Positions 55,995 to 64,000 of a DNA stretch of 64,000 nucleotides are shown in pieces. The notes below the pieces were generated by a model. The model did not search any database. It was not told where the DNA came from and saw only the letters and a list, made by a program, of their open reading frames with translations. Origin of the DNA: Lacibacter cauensis (GTDB lineage Bacteria; Bacteroidota; Bacteroidia; Chitinophagales; Chitinophagaceae); the NCBI RefSeq assembly GCF_007830055.1, contig NZ_VLLE01000004.1:463248-527247 (forward strand). Direction: 5' to 3'. Position numbers and translations under genes: made by a program. Within the stretch, counting starts at the first letter, position 1; the number at the start of each line of letters is the position of its first letter.

Positions 55995-56249
55995 ATGAAA
56001 TTTTATCAATCACCTTTAGTTATCGGCGCTGCAGTTTTGCTTTGTTATGCTGTCTATCTTTTCATTAACGATCTGCAGCACCCCGAAAGCTGGGGTATTT
56101 TATTAGCTGTACCCATGTTGCTGATTGCAGTAACCGGCTTCATCGTTCATTTCCTGTTTAAAAAAATCATCGGCAACAATATCCGCATGCAGTTCTTTAT
56201 TGAACTGGCCATGCTCCTGTCTATTGTACTGATTATGCTCATCCGTTAA
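55995..56249 (+). CDS. small membrane protein (84 aa)
   Basis: An ATG at 55995 gives 84 residues with three hydrophobic helices (LVIGAAVLLCYAVYLFI, WGILLAVPMLLIAVTGFIVHF, FFIELAMLLSIVLIMLI). No family known. It directly follows the SDR gene and may be cotranscribed. Confidence 0.7.
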   Translation: MKFYQSPLVIGAAVLLCYAVYLFINDLQHPESWGILLAVPMLLIAVTGFIVHFLFKKIIGNNIRMQFFIELAMLLSIVLIMLIR

Positions 56250-56314
56250 TGTTTTGTTGTGCGGTTTCCTGCGGGCGGGAAATTGTTTATTTTTAAACCG
56301 AACAATCATCATTT

Positions 56315-57403
56315 ATGAAAACATTCCTTTCCATTATCCTTACGCTTTGCATCAGTTCTGCATCTGCACAATCTTATTTCTATATCAAAGGCAAAGTTGT
56401 TGACGACAGTACACGTTCGCCACTCGAAGGCGCATCTGTGCTTTGCCAGAACACCACCAAAGGAACCATCACCAACAAGGAAGGTGAGTTTAAGATGGAA
56501 CTTCCTTCGGGCGGACATAACCTTGTAATTACGTACACCGGTTATGAAACCGAAAGCATCCGCATCAGCTCTTCGCAGGATAACAGTAATGAGTTAACGA
56601 TTATTTTAAAGAAAAAAGAAAAGAAACTGGAAGAAGTGGTCATACAGGCCAGCACTGAAGTAAAAGACGGCTGGACGAAATATGGCGCTCAACTCAACGA
56701 TTATTTTATCGGCAGCACACCGTTTGCCAAACAATGCAGCATCGTTAATCCCGAAGTATTGAAGTTCTATTTCTCCCGTAAACGAAATGTATTAAAAGTA
56801 AAAGCCGAAGAACCGGTTGTAGTGATGAACTATGCACTGGGCTACCGCATCCAGTACCAGCTCGATTCGTTTATATACGACAACAATACCAAATTCAGCG
56901 CTTATGCGGGTGTAGCATTTTATACCGAACTGGATTCTACTGCCGAACAAAAAACTATCTGGAAACAAAATAGGGAAAAAGCCTATTACGGCTCACGTTT
57001 GCATTTTATGCGTTGTTACTACGACAGTACGTTGAGCGAAAACGGTTTTGCCATAGAACATGTGTATACCGACAGTGCAAGCGGCAAGCCCAAAATAAGT
57101 TCACTTAAAAATCCTTACGACTCTGCTGTGTATGTACTGGTTGATAGTGTTGATAAAGAAATAAACCTGTTTGGTAAATACCGCATCGTATATACACTTG
57201 CGCCAATGGAACGGGAATACCTTGTTGCCAACAAATATCCATTAAGTGCAAAAGAACAACTATCCACATTAGAACTGCTGAACGGTTTTGTAATTACTGA
57301 AAACGGATTCTTTTACGAGCAACACGAAGTGATCAACAGCGGCTACTGGGCATGGAAAAATTTAGCCGATCAACTGCCGTACGATTATTGGCCGGAGGAA
57401 TAG
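56315..57403 (+). CDS. carboxypeptidase-like regulatory domain protein
   Basis: A 362-residue exported protein (signal MKTFLSIILTLCISSASAQ) with an N-terminal carboxypeptidase-regulatory-like beta-sandwich at about 23-105 (GKVVDDSTRSPLEGASV...GYETESIRI) and an unclassified C-terminal part. Such proteins sit in the periplasm or outer membrane; no TonB plug follows. Confidence 0.8.
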   Translation: MKTFLSIILTLCISSASAQSYFYIKGKVVDDSTRSPLEGASVLCQNTTKGTITNKEGEFKMELPSGGHNLVITYTGYETESIRISSSQDNSNELTIILKKKEKKLEEVVIQASTEVKDGWTKYGAQLNDYFIGSTPFAKQCSIVNPEVLKFYFSRKRNVLKVKAEEPVVVMNYALGYRIQYQLDSFIYDNNTKFSAYAGVAFYTELDSTAEQKTIWKQNREKAYYGSRLHFMRCYYDSTLSENGFAIEHVYTDSASGKPKISSLKNPYDSAVYVLVDSVDKEINLFGKYRIVYTLAPMEREYLVANKYPLSAKEQLSTLELLNGFVITENGFFYEQHEVINSGYWAWKNLADQLPYDYWPEE

Positions 57404-57464
57404 AAGAAAGTTGTTAGCCGACGGTAATTAGCCCTTAGCCGAGTCGAGATTGACAATGTCTGCC

Positions 57465-57499
57465 AAAAATAAAAGCAGCTTACGCTGCTTTTATTTTTT
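57465..57499. terminator. intrinsic terminator overlapping the lpxD stop
   Basis: AAAAATAAAAGCAGC, loop TTAC, GCTGCTTTTATTTTTT. It serves the 56315 gene and lpxD; the lpxD stop codon lies inside it. Confidence 0.8.
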
Positions 57500-58447
57500 C
57501 CCTTCCAGCCCTTTCACCTTCTCCCACAGTTCAGGTATGCGTTTTACCCAAACCAGTTCACGGCGTTTGTAACCGGCTTCTTCCGCAGGGTATCCAAAAT
57601 AAACTTTGTTGGCATCGAGCGATGATGGTACACCTGTTTGTGCAAGCACGACTGTGTTTTCGCCAATGGTTAAGGTTTTACTTACACCTACCTGTCCCCA
57701 CAGCACCACACCATCTTTAATATCAACAGCACCGGCAACACCAACCTGTGCAGCAAACAAACAGTTTTTGCCAATCACACTGTCGTGACCAATATGCACC
57801 TGGTTATCGAACTTGGTACCACGGCCAATAACCGTATCGTGTGTTACACCACGATCAATGGTACAACCAGCACCTATTTCTACATTGTCTTCTATTACTA
57901 CACGGCCACAGCTTTCCATTTTTTTATACCACACATCCCGGTTCTTTTTGGTGTTGTAGTAAAACGCATCGCTGCCGATAACTGTACCCGCCTGTATAAT
58001 GACGTTGTCGCCAATAACGGTATAACCAAGTATGGTTACGTTAGGATGAATGATGCAGTTATTTCCAATGCGCACATGCTCACCAATAAATGCGCCGGGC
58101 ATAATTACTGTGCCTTCCCCAATAACAGCTGTCTCACTGATGGGTGAAGTTGCAGGCGTAAACGGACGGAAGTGACGAACGATTTTTAAATAGGCTTCAA
58201 ACGGTTCGTCGCACACCAGCAATGCCTTTCCTTCGGGTACTGTTGTTTCTTTATTGATGATGATGAAACTTGCAGCAGAGTTGATGCACTTATCATAATA
58301 CTTCGGATGATCAACAAACACCAGGTCGCCCTCTTCTACTTTATGTATTTCGTTAATGCCTGTTGCTAGCCCATTTTTATTTCCGGTAACAACTGCTCCA
58401 ATAAGTTCGGCAATCCATTGTACCGGCACCGGCGAAGGAAACTTCAT
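57491..58447 (-). CDS. lpxD: LpxD-type UDP-3-O-acylglucosamine N-acyltransferase
   Basis: A 318-residue left-handed beta-helix acyltransferase with hexapeptide repeats (VRIGNNCIIHPNVTILGYTV) from about residue 100 and the catalytic His in FDNQVHIGHDSVIG. It adds the N-linked acyl chain in lipid A synthesis. Slightly shorter than E. coli LpxD. It stands alone, away from other lpx genes. Confidence 0.85.
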   Translation of the reverse strand: MKFPSPVPVQWIAELIGAVVTGNKNGLATGINEIHKVEEGDLVFVDHPKYYDKCINSAASFIIINKETTVPEGKALLVCDEPFEAYLKIVRHFRPFTPATSPISETAVIGEGTVIMPGAFIGEHVRIGNNCIIHPNVTILGYTVIGDNVIIQAGTVIGSDAFYYNTKKNRDVWYKKMESCGRVVIEDNVEIGAGCTIDRGVTHDTVIGRGTKFDNQVHIGHDSVIGKNCLFAAQVGVAGAVDIKDGVVLWGQVGVSKTLTIGENTVVLAQTGVPSSLDANKVYFGYPAEEAGYKRRELVWVKRIPELWEKVKGLEGKK

Positions 58448-58894
58448 AATCAGAATTTTGCCAAAGGTAATGTGCTTTCATGTTGTTTGCATAAACCTGT
58501 TGCGGCATTCATTTTTCCATTTAAAAGCAATTAAACAAGGGTCTGAATAAAAAATTTTTAAATTTTTTTTGCTCCGGAAAAAGCAATTTTTCTGCCGTTA
58601 AAAAGTGAAATAAACACACTGTTGCAAACCGCTGATCTACTTTTTTATTTTATAACATACGTGTAAGCAACAAAAACAAAATCGCTGAAACACTTGCGTA
58701 CAAGGCATTTCAGAGAATTACTTTTTTAAAGCAACAAGTATGCTTACTGAACTGATAAAACTGTTTGCTGAAAAAATCGTTTTGTAAGAACGCTTACAAG
58801 CCGCAAAACGAATAATCCTTTTCCACAAACATTTTTAAAATGTGAATAAAATTTTTTTGAAAAGTTTTTATAATCGAAGAATTTATTTTTAATA

Positions 58895-58970
58895 TTGTGA
58901 CGGAAATGAAAGTTTCCGGTACTTACTAACCCATCCATCATAAAAGCTCGGTGTCTTCCGGGCTTTTTTG
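58895..58970 (+). ncRNA. possible small RNA with terminator
   Basis: A short hairpin GGAAATGAAAGTTTCC is followed by CCATCCATCA and an intrinsic terminator. A promoter-like TAATATTG lies just upstream. The transcript would be about 75 nt, contains only a 7-codon ORF, and precedes yicC by 125 bp. Function unknown. Confidence 0.3.
58942..58970 (+). terminator. intrinsic terminator
   Basis: AAAAGC-T-CGG, loop TGTCTT, CCG-G-GCTTTTTT. The stem is good; it ends whatever is transcribed from the A/T-rich region to its left. Confidence 0.75.
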
Positions 58971-59094
58971 TTTTAGTTCTCTACGTATTAAACTTTGTAG
59001 TGCGAACCATTACAAAAAGCATCTGCATCAACAGAATTAAAAATAACTGCACACACACGACTTTAATTTGTTTACATTGCTTTAAAAATAAGGT

Positions 59095-59973
59095 ATGCTG
59101 AAATCAATGACCGGTTACGGAAGAACCGAAGAAGCCGCCGGTGACAAAACATTCCTGGTAGAAATAAAATCGCTGAACGGAAAACAGTTTGAACTGAACC
59201 TGAAACTTACGCCGTTATTAAAACCTTACGAGTTTGCTATCCGCAATATGTTATCGGAACAACTGCAACGTGGTACAATTGACTGTACTATTTCTTTAAA
59301 ACAAAACGGCGGCAGTGGTGCTATTACCATTAATAAAGAAATGGCGAAAGCCTACTTTCAACCGCTGAGCGAAGTTGCTGCAGAACTCAATCTCGGCTTA
59401 AGCGAATATATTCTTGCTGCTATGTTGCGTTTGCCCGATGTGGTAGTACCCAACACCGAAGTATTAAGCGAAGAACAGTATGGTCAGTTTCAGCAAAGCA
59501 TGCAAAACGCCATCAACGCCATCAACAAACATCGTATGCTCGAAGGATCGGCGCTGGAAAAAGATCTCATCGAACGCATCAACAATATTCTTGCCTACCA
59601 GGAAAAAATTTCCGAACTCGAGCCACTCCGTCAACATAAAATGAAAGATGAGCTGCGCCGTAAAATGGAAGAACAGGTAGGTAAAGAAAATTACGATGCT
59701 AACAGGCTGGAGCAGGAAATGATCTACTACATCGAAAAGATCGACATCAGCGAAGAGCAGGTACGTTTACGTAACCACTGCGATTATTTCCTCAACATCC
59801 TCAAAGAAGGCGACGATTCAAAAGGTAAAAAACTTGGGTTTGTGTTGCAGGAAATTGGCCGGGAAATTAATACCACGGGTGCCAAAGCCTACGACTCGGG
59901 TATTCAAAAGCTGGTTGTGTTAATGAAAGATGAACTGGAAAAAGCAAAAGAACAGGTGTTGAACGTTTTATAA
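59095..59973 (+). CDS. yicC: YicC family endoribonuclease
   Basis: A 292-residue YicC protein: MLKSMTGYGRTEE start, EIKSLNGKQFELNLKLTPLL, the central helical part RLEQEMIYYIEKIDISEEQVRLRNH (cut here at MIYY...), and KKLGFVLQEIGREINTTGAK. YicC proteins cut RNA and influence small-RNA decay. Length usual. Confidence 0.93.
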   Translation: MLKSMTGYGRTEEAAGDKTFLVEIKSLNGKQFELNLKLTPLLKPYEFAIRNMLSEQLQRGTIDCTISLKQNGGSGAITINKEMAKAYFQPLSEVAAELNLGLSEYILAAMLRLPDVVVPNTEVLSEEQYGQFQQSMQNAINAINKHRMLEGSALEKDLIERINNILAYQEKISELEPLRQHKMKDELRRKMEEQVGKENYDANRLEQEMIYYIEKIDISEEQVRLRNHCDYFLNILKEGDDSKGKKLGFVLQEIGREINTTGAKAYDSGIQKLVVLMKDELEKAKEQVLNVL

Positions 59974-59981
59974 GAAGCTGT

Positions 59982-60013
59982 TTGGGTTTTACCTTTCCGC
60001 CGTATTACATTTG
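59982..60013 (+). promoter_or_regulatory. promoter of the gldH-two-component operon
   Basis: TTGG at 59982, 20 nt, then TACATTTG at 60006-60013. An exact match to the Bacteroidota promoter form. The gldH start at 60029 is 16 bp on. Confidence 0.7.
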
Positions 60014-60028
60014 TAAAAACATTCCGTT

Positions 60029-60526
60029 TTGAAACTGTTGCAACGTTCATACTCCGCTTTCCTTTTTTACAGTGCGCTTTTTTCTTCACTTGTTTGGCTG
60101 GGCAGCTGCAGCTCGCTGGATGCATTTGAAAAAAATGCAGAAATTCCCAAACACGAATGGTATTACAATTACCAGCCCGAAGTAAAATTCAATATTACCG
60201 ATACGGTTTCGGCATACAATGTTTTTGTAACCCTGCGTCATACCGATGCGTATGCGTACAAAAATATCTGGATCTATCTTTCTACCCGTCAGCCCGGCGA
60301 TAGTACGTTTCAAAAAGAGCGTTTCGAATTAACCCTACAGGACCAGGAAGGGAAATGGATCGGTACCGGCATGAGCGATATTTTTGAAATTCGCTATCCG
60401 CTGTTCAACAACATCCGTTTTAAAAAACAGGGTGAGTACAGCATCCGCCTGCAGCAAACAATGCGTGACAATCCGTTGTTACATATCATGAATGCAGGTG
60501 TCCGCATTGAAAAAGTAAAATCATAA
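60029..60526 (+). CDS. gldH: gliding motility lipoprotein GldH
   Basis: A 165-residue lipoprotein (SSLVWLGSCSS lipobox) with the GldH pattern YNYQPEVKFNITDT, TLRHTDAYAYKNIWIYL, GTGMSDIFEIRYPLF and YSIRLQQTMRDNPL. GldH supports gliding motility and type IX secretion in Flavobacterium; in other Bacteroidota its role is less clear. No in-frame ATG is near, so TTG at 60029 is the start. It overlaps the histidine-kinase gene by 1 bp. Confidence 0.88.
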   Translation: MKLLQRSYSAFLFYSALFSSLVWLGSCSSLDAFEKNAEIPKHEWYYNYQPEVKFNITDTVSAYNVFVTLRHTDAYAYKNIWIYLSTRQPGDSTFQKERFELTLQDQEGKWIGTGMSDIFEIRYPLFNNIRFKKQGEYSIRLQQTMRDNPLLHIMNAGVRIEKVKS

Positions 60527-61497
60527 TGGGCTTTACCAATAAAGTATACAGTTTCCGCAGCTTCTCCTTTTGGTTTTGGGTGTTGCTGATTTATGTAATT
60601 GTTGCGTTGGTTTGGTGGTTTGTTTCGCTTGAACGTTTAACAGCCGATATGACGGCGTTGAAACTTGCAGAACTAAACCCCAAAGCTGCCGATTTCGATT
60701 TGTTGCGGGAAGATGTATTACTCTATCAAAAACGACAAACCGCCAAATTTGTTGGTGAAGGTGTGGCCTTTCTTGCATTGATTCTTGCAGGTGCATTTTT
60801 TGTTTACCGCTCCATCCGTAAGCAAATAGAAGTATCGGCCTTACAGCAGAATTTTATGATGGCGATTACACACGAGCTGAAAACGCCCATCGCCACTACC
60901 CGCCTCAGCCTCGAAACGGTGCTGCGTCGCAAGCTCGATGAAGTACAGCAGCAGAAACTGTTGCTGAGTGCCCTCAGCGAAACCAACCGCCTGAACATTC
61001 TTACCAATAATATTCTGCTGGCATCGCAAATGGAAGAGAAAAATTTCCAGCGTGAAAATGAAGAAGTAAACCTGGCCGATGTAGTGGAAACGGTAGTGAG
61101 CGATTATAAAAATCGTTATCCCAACCGCCATATTGAAGCAAGTGCCGATAAAGACTTGTTTATTGAAGGCGATGAATTGCTGATACAGATTGCCCTGAGC
61201 AACCTCATTGATAATGCCTTGAAATATGCCCCCAAGGACAGCCCGGTGTATGTAGACCTGATGAATGATAACGACAACATCCAAGTGAAAGTAAGCGACG
61301 AAGGTTCGGGTGTGCCGGATGAAGAGAAGCAAAAGATTTTCGAAAAGTTTTATCGCAGCGGAAACGAAAACACCCGCAAAGCAAAAGGTACGGGCTTAGG
61401 GTTGTATCTTACACGTAAGATTATTACCGATCATAACGGTGACATTTTCGTGATGGACAATACGCCGCACGGAAGTATTTTTGTAATTCAGTTTTAA
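60526..61497 (+). CDS. sensor histidine kinase
   Basis: A 323-residue inner-membrane kinase with two membrane helices (about 10-33 and 83-103) and a short periplasmic part of about 50 residues. HisKA box ITHELKTPIATTRLSLE (phospho-His), N box LSNLIDNALKYAP, G1 DEGSGVPDEE, G2 GTGLGLYLTRKI. It is the partner of the response regulator that follows after 32 bp. Confidence 0.93.
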   Translation: MGFTNKVYSFRSFSFWFWVLLIYVIVALVWWFVSLERLTADMTALKLAELNPKAADFDLLREDVLLYQKRQTAKFVGEGVAFLALILAGAFFVYRSIRKQIEVSALQQNFMMAITHELKTPIATTRLSLETVLRRKLDEVQQQKLLLSALSETNRLNILTNNILLASQMEEKNFQRENEEVNLADVVETVVSDYKNRYPNRHIEASADKDLFIEGDELLIQIALSNLIDNALKYAPKDSPVYVDLMNDNDNIQVKVSDEGSGVPDEEKQKIFEKFYRSGNENTRKAKGTGLGLYLTRKIITDHNGDIFVMDNTPHGSIFVIQF

Positions 61498-61529
61498 ATA
61501 ACAACAGCGCTTGCTGTTTTGTATACACT

Positions 61530-62240
61530 ATGTCGCAGGCAAAAGCATCCATATTATTGGTAGAAGACGAAGAGCATTTGCTCGACGCACTGAAGTTGAA
61601 TCTTGAACTGGAAGGTTACGAAGTAACAACAGCAGGCGATGGTGTGGCTGCATTGAAGGCAGTGGAGAACGAATATTTCGATCTAATTATCATGGATGTA
61701 ATGATGCCCGAAATGGATGGTATCAGCGCTACCGAAAGTATTCGCATACGCAAGAACGATGTGCCGATTTTGATGCTGAGTGCCAAGAACAGCAGTACCG
61801 ACCGTGTGCTGGGTTTAAAAAAAGGTGCCGATGATTACCTCACCAAACCGTTTAACCTGGAAGAACTGTTACTGCGTGTAGAAAAGCTGATTGAGAAGAA
61901 CAAAAAAATACAGGACAAAGATACCATTGGCGAAACCTACAGCTTCGGTAATAACAGCATCGATTTTAAAGCACAGGAAGCCACCAACTTTAAAGGTGAA
62001 AAAATACAGCTGAGCAAAAAAGAAAGTATGCTGCTGCACCTGCTCATCGAAAACAAGAACGAGGTAGTAACCCGTGAAAAAATTTTACAGGTTGTTTGGG
62101 GCTACAACGTATATCCTACCACACGCACCATCGATAACTTCATCCTCAGCTTCCGTAAGTATTTTGAAGAAGACAGCCGCAACCCGGTTTATTTCCACTC
62201 TGCAAGAGGTGTGGGGTATCGGTTTGTGATTGGGGAGTGA
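61530..62240 (+). CDS. OmpR-family response regulator
   Basis: A 236-residue regulator: receiver domain with acidic pocket VEDEE, phospho-Asp in IIMDVMMPEMDG, Thr/Ser LMLSAKN, Lys in LTKPF; then a winged-helix DNA-binding domain (about 140-235, VVTREKILQVVWG...). It controls genes not identified here; together with the kinase and GldH it forms one likely operon. Confidence 0.94.
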   Translation: MSQAKASILLVEDEEHLLDALKLNLELEGYEVTTAGDGVAALKAVENEYFDLIIMDVMMPEMDGISATESIRIRKNDVPILMLSAKNSSTDRVLGLKKGADDYLTKPFNLEELLLRVEKLIEKNKKIQDKDTIGETYSFGNNSIDFKAQEATNFKGEKIQLSKKESMLLHLLIENKNEVVTREKILQVVWGYNVYPTTRTIDNFILSFRKYFEEDSRNPVYFHSARGVGYRFVIGE

Positions 62241-62277
62241 ACCTGATAATTAAGATAATTACAGCTTTTGCAACAGT

Positions 62278-62652
62278 ATGGAAAACAACGATACTATTTT
62301 CTCAGATATTCAAAAGTCTGAAACAGAAGCATCTTATTTCAAAAAATTCTCGGCAAGCTTGATCGACTGGATTTTTGAGTTAGCACTAATATTCAGTTCT
62401 TACATCTTTTTGCCCAGAAGTATCATTTTAGAAATTTCGGATTCAGATTCAATTCTGCGATTCTTTATCATATTAATCTTCATTATTCTTTACAGGCTTG
62501 TATGCCTATTGTTGTTTAACAAAACAATCGGCATGGGACTGTTACGCTTAAAGTATCTCAACAGCAGTTTACAACCGCTATCTGTTAAAGAGAAGATCAT
62601 TGCATCTTTCGCACCAAAAGTGTCGGATATTAAAACATACAACAACGGCTAA
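62278..62652 (+). CDS. RDD family membrane protein
   Basis: A 124-residue protein with the family's start (YFKKFSASLIDWIFELALIF) and helix (FFIILIFIILYRLVCLLLF), then GMGLLRLKYL. Function of RDD proteins is mostly unknown. Confidence 0.75.
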   Translation: MENNDTIFSDIQKSETEASYFKKFSASLIDWIFELALIFSSYIFLPRSIILEISDSDSILRFFIILIFIILYRLVCLLLFNKTIGMGLLRLKYLNSSLQPLSVKEKIIASFAPKVSDIKTYNNG

Positions 62653-62988
62653 TAAGATTTTTCTTTCCCAGCAACGTCTCCCGATAGATAATGCTGACAT
62701 TTAGCAAAAAGTTAATGGGGACGTTGCGTGCTACGAAGGAAGCTAATATCTAGCATATGTTTGTTATTGCATACTCATCTACTTACACGCAACGTCCTCC
62801 TCGAACTCTGTAATAAAATTGCAACTAATTGCAAGGAGAGACGTTGCTGAGAAGAAATTTGTTCGAAAGTATGATCATTGGAGTATAGTGAACCTCTGCT
62901 TGATTTGATTTTTTATAGGTTGGTGTCTCGAGGGTGATCGATAAGAAAAGTGGATTGTATGATTATCTTTAGAACAAAAAAGTGACCC
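62653..62988. repeat. nested hairpin element, about 190 bp
   Basis: Four copies of a CAACGTC motif alternate in direction: TCCCAGCAACGTCTCC (62666), GGGGACGTTGCGTGC (62717), ACACGCAACGTCCTCC (62786) and GGAGAGACGTTGCTGAG (62835). Outer and inner pairs can form one long hairpin (62666-62853). No ORF is supported here. Confidence 0.65.
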
Positions 62989-63729
62989 ATGGCAGCAACA
63001 AAATGGACCATCAAAAGAGTTCTCAAAACAATTTGGGTAGCTGCAGGTCTGCTGTTCACTTGCTGCATGATCTATTCTTATCAGGCAAAAAATGTAGAGC
63101 CCGCTTTGCTTAAAAGCGATACAAACCTTATCGTACAACAAACCGATTCGTATTACCTGTTCACTCCACGCCAACCGTTTACCCAAGTCGTATTTTTTTA
63201 TCCGGGCGCTATGGTTGAAACAAAAGCGTATGCTCCGCTTTGTAATGCACTTGCTAAAAAGAATCTTCAGGTGTACTTAATTAAAATGCCGTGGCGACTC
63301 GCATCAAAAGGTTACAACAAACCAAAAGAACTCAAGTTATTTACAGACAGCAGTAAAACATTTATTCTTGCAGGCCATTCCCAGGGAGCAAAAATGGCGG
63401 CGCAGTTTGTCTATGAAAATCCGGGGCTGATCGATAAGCTTATCCTTATCGGCACTACCCACCCACGGGATATTTCATTGGCCGAAGCAACTATTCCAAT
63501 ACTTAAAATTTATGGCACAAACGATGGCGTTGCAGATGAAAAAACAATTATTGCCAATAAGCATCAACTTCCGTCTGCAACAAGCTTTGTAAAAATAGAG
63601 GGCGCCAATCATGCTCAGTTTGGCTATTATGGTTTTCAGTTGGGCGATGACAAAGCCAGCATCAGCAGAGAGCAACAGCTGCAGTTAACTGTAAACAGCA
63701 TCATAAATTTTTTGAACAGCGAGCGTTAA
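62989..63729 (+). CDS. alpha/beta hydrolase, membrane-anchored
   Basis: A 246-residue hydrolase with an N-terminal helix (about 13-32), the nucleophile elbow GHSQGAKMA, an Asp in YGTNDGVAD and a His in GANHAQFG. Of the Abhydrolase_5 type. Substrate unknown. Confidence 0.82.
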   Translation: MAATKWTIKRVLKTIWVAAGLLFTCCMIYSYQAKNVEPALLKSDTNLIVQQTDSYYLFTPRQPFTQVVFFYPGAMVETKAYAPLCNALAKKNLQVYLIKMPWRLASKGYNKPKELKLFTDSSKTFILAGHSQGAKMAAQFVYENPGLIDKLILIGTTHPRDISLAEATIPILKIYGTNDGVADEKTIIANKHQLPSATSFVKIEGANHAQFGYYGFQLGDDKASISREQQLQLTVNSIINFLNSER

Positions 63730-63780
63730 TTGCTAAAGCATCGAGCCGTTGCTATAAGAAGGTTTTCATTAATTTTAATC

Positions 63781-64000
63781 ATGCCATCATCAACCTATCC
63801 TCCCCTCAACACCCTTCCGCTTATTCCGAAGCTGGATGCATTACTGATTGATCTATTGCAATCACTATCGCCGGAAGAATGGCAGGCGCCAACAGTTGCC
63901 AAACTGTGGACGGTGAAGGATGTAGCTGCACATCTGCTCGATACAACGTTGCGGAATATCTCTACCTCACGTGATGGTTTCTTTGGTGAAAAAGCGGAGA
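63781..64000 (+). CDS. maleylpyruvate isomerase N-terminal domain protein, partial
   Basis: An ATG at 63781 starts a frame that leaves the window after 73 residues. EEWQAPTVAKLWTVKDVAAH with its His fits the DinB-like/mycothiol-dependent maleylpyruvate isomerase N-terminal domain. The end is not visible. Confidence 0.7.
   Translation, partial: MPSSTYPPLNTLPLIPKLDALLIDLLQSLSPEEWQAPTVAKLWTVKDVAAHLLDTTLRNISTSRDGFFGEKAE

Larger units (their letters stand above)
58448..59094. other. 647-bp intergenic region lpxD-yicC
   Basis: Very A/T-rich around 58550-58900, probably holding divergent promoters. No ORF is supported. Its right part holds the possible small RNA with terminator at 58942-58970. Confidence 0.4.

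Overview
The window looks like chromosomal DNA of a Bacteroidota bacterium, most likely family Chitinophagaceae. Supporting signs are a SusC/SusD pair, a TonB receptor paired with a DUF4249 lipoprotein, the gliding lipoprotein GldH, many lipoboxes, promoters of the TTG-N19/20-TAnnTTTG type, frequent TTG/GTG or SD-less starts, a YaaT/RicT-type PSP1 protein beside holB, and IcmF. I see no rRNA, tRNA, CRISPR array, prophage or classical insertion sequence. Most of the window is ordinary core genome.

Layout. 1-3.8 kb: a VIT/vWA protein (cut by the window edge), an exported alpha/beta hydrolase, and an ECF sigma factor overlapping a four-helix membrane protein. 4-8.1 kb: an RtcB RNA ligase locus with an unusual upstream region (two intrinsic terminators and several small ORFs), purU, and a Dabb protein. 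8.2-13.9 kb: a DNA-damage-type island with a PA0069-like radical SAM protein, a 2H phosphoesterase (2'-5' RNA ligase family), a UmuD homologue, a RAYT transposase with its REP hairpins, UmuC, and a DUF72 protein. 14-17 kb: DUF779, aldehyde dehydrogenase and a divergent AraC regulator. 17-25 kb: a GH63-like glycosidase, an amidase, a WG-repeat protein and IcmF. 25-30 kb: SusD, SusC and a YugP-like peptidase. 30.8-35 kb: radA, comF, a beta-helix lipoprotein and glutathione peroxidase. 35-38.7 kb: DUF4249 and a TonB receptor. 38.8-42.8 kb: holB, ricT and a hydrolase. 43-50 kb: a GH3/beta-lactamase fusion, Uma2, mutL and PBP4. 50-58.5 kb: a Gre-like protein, an arginase-fold protein, pheS, an outer-membrane protein, an acyl-CoA dehydrogenase, an SDR enzyme and lpxD. 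58.9-64 kb: a possible sRNA, yicC, gldH with a two-component system, RDD, a hydrolase and a partial maleylpyruvate isomerase-type protein.

The most interesting segment is 8.2-13.9 kb. Four neighbouring proteins (radical SAM, 2H phosphoesterase, UmuC, DUF72) carry a QxxLF pentapeptide at or near a terminus, the form of a DNA sliding-clamp binding motif; UmuC has a second one at the classical internal site. The UmuD homologue has lost both catalytic residues (Ser to Ala, Lys to Arg). A REP-associated tyrosine transposase with four REP hairpins separates umuD from umuC, and the divergent promoter region upstream of umuD contains several palindromes. I infer a clamp-tethered, damage-inducible module; the motifs are seen directly, the shared function is inference.

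Dispersed hairpin repeats of at least three families sit between operons (3.9, 7.65, 10.8-11.6, 40.0, 42.9 and 62.75 kb). MutL lacks recognisable endonuclease motifs, and an arginase-fold protein lacks half of its manganese ligands.
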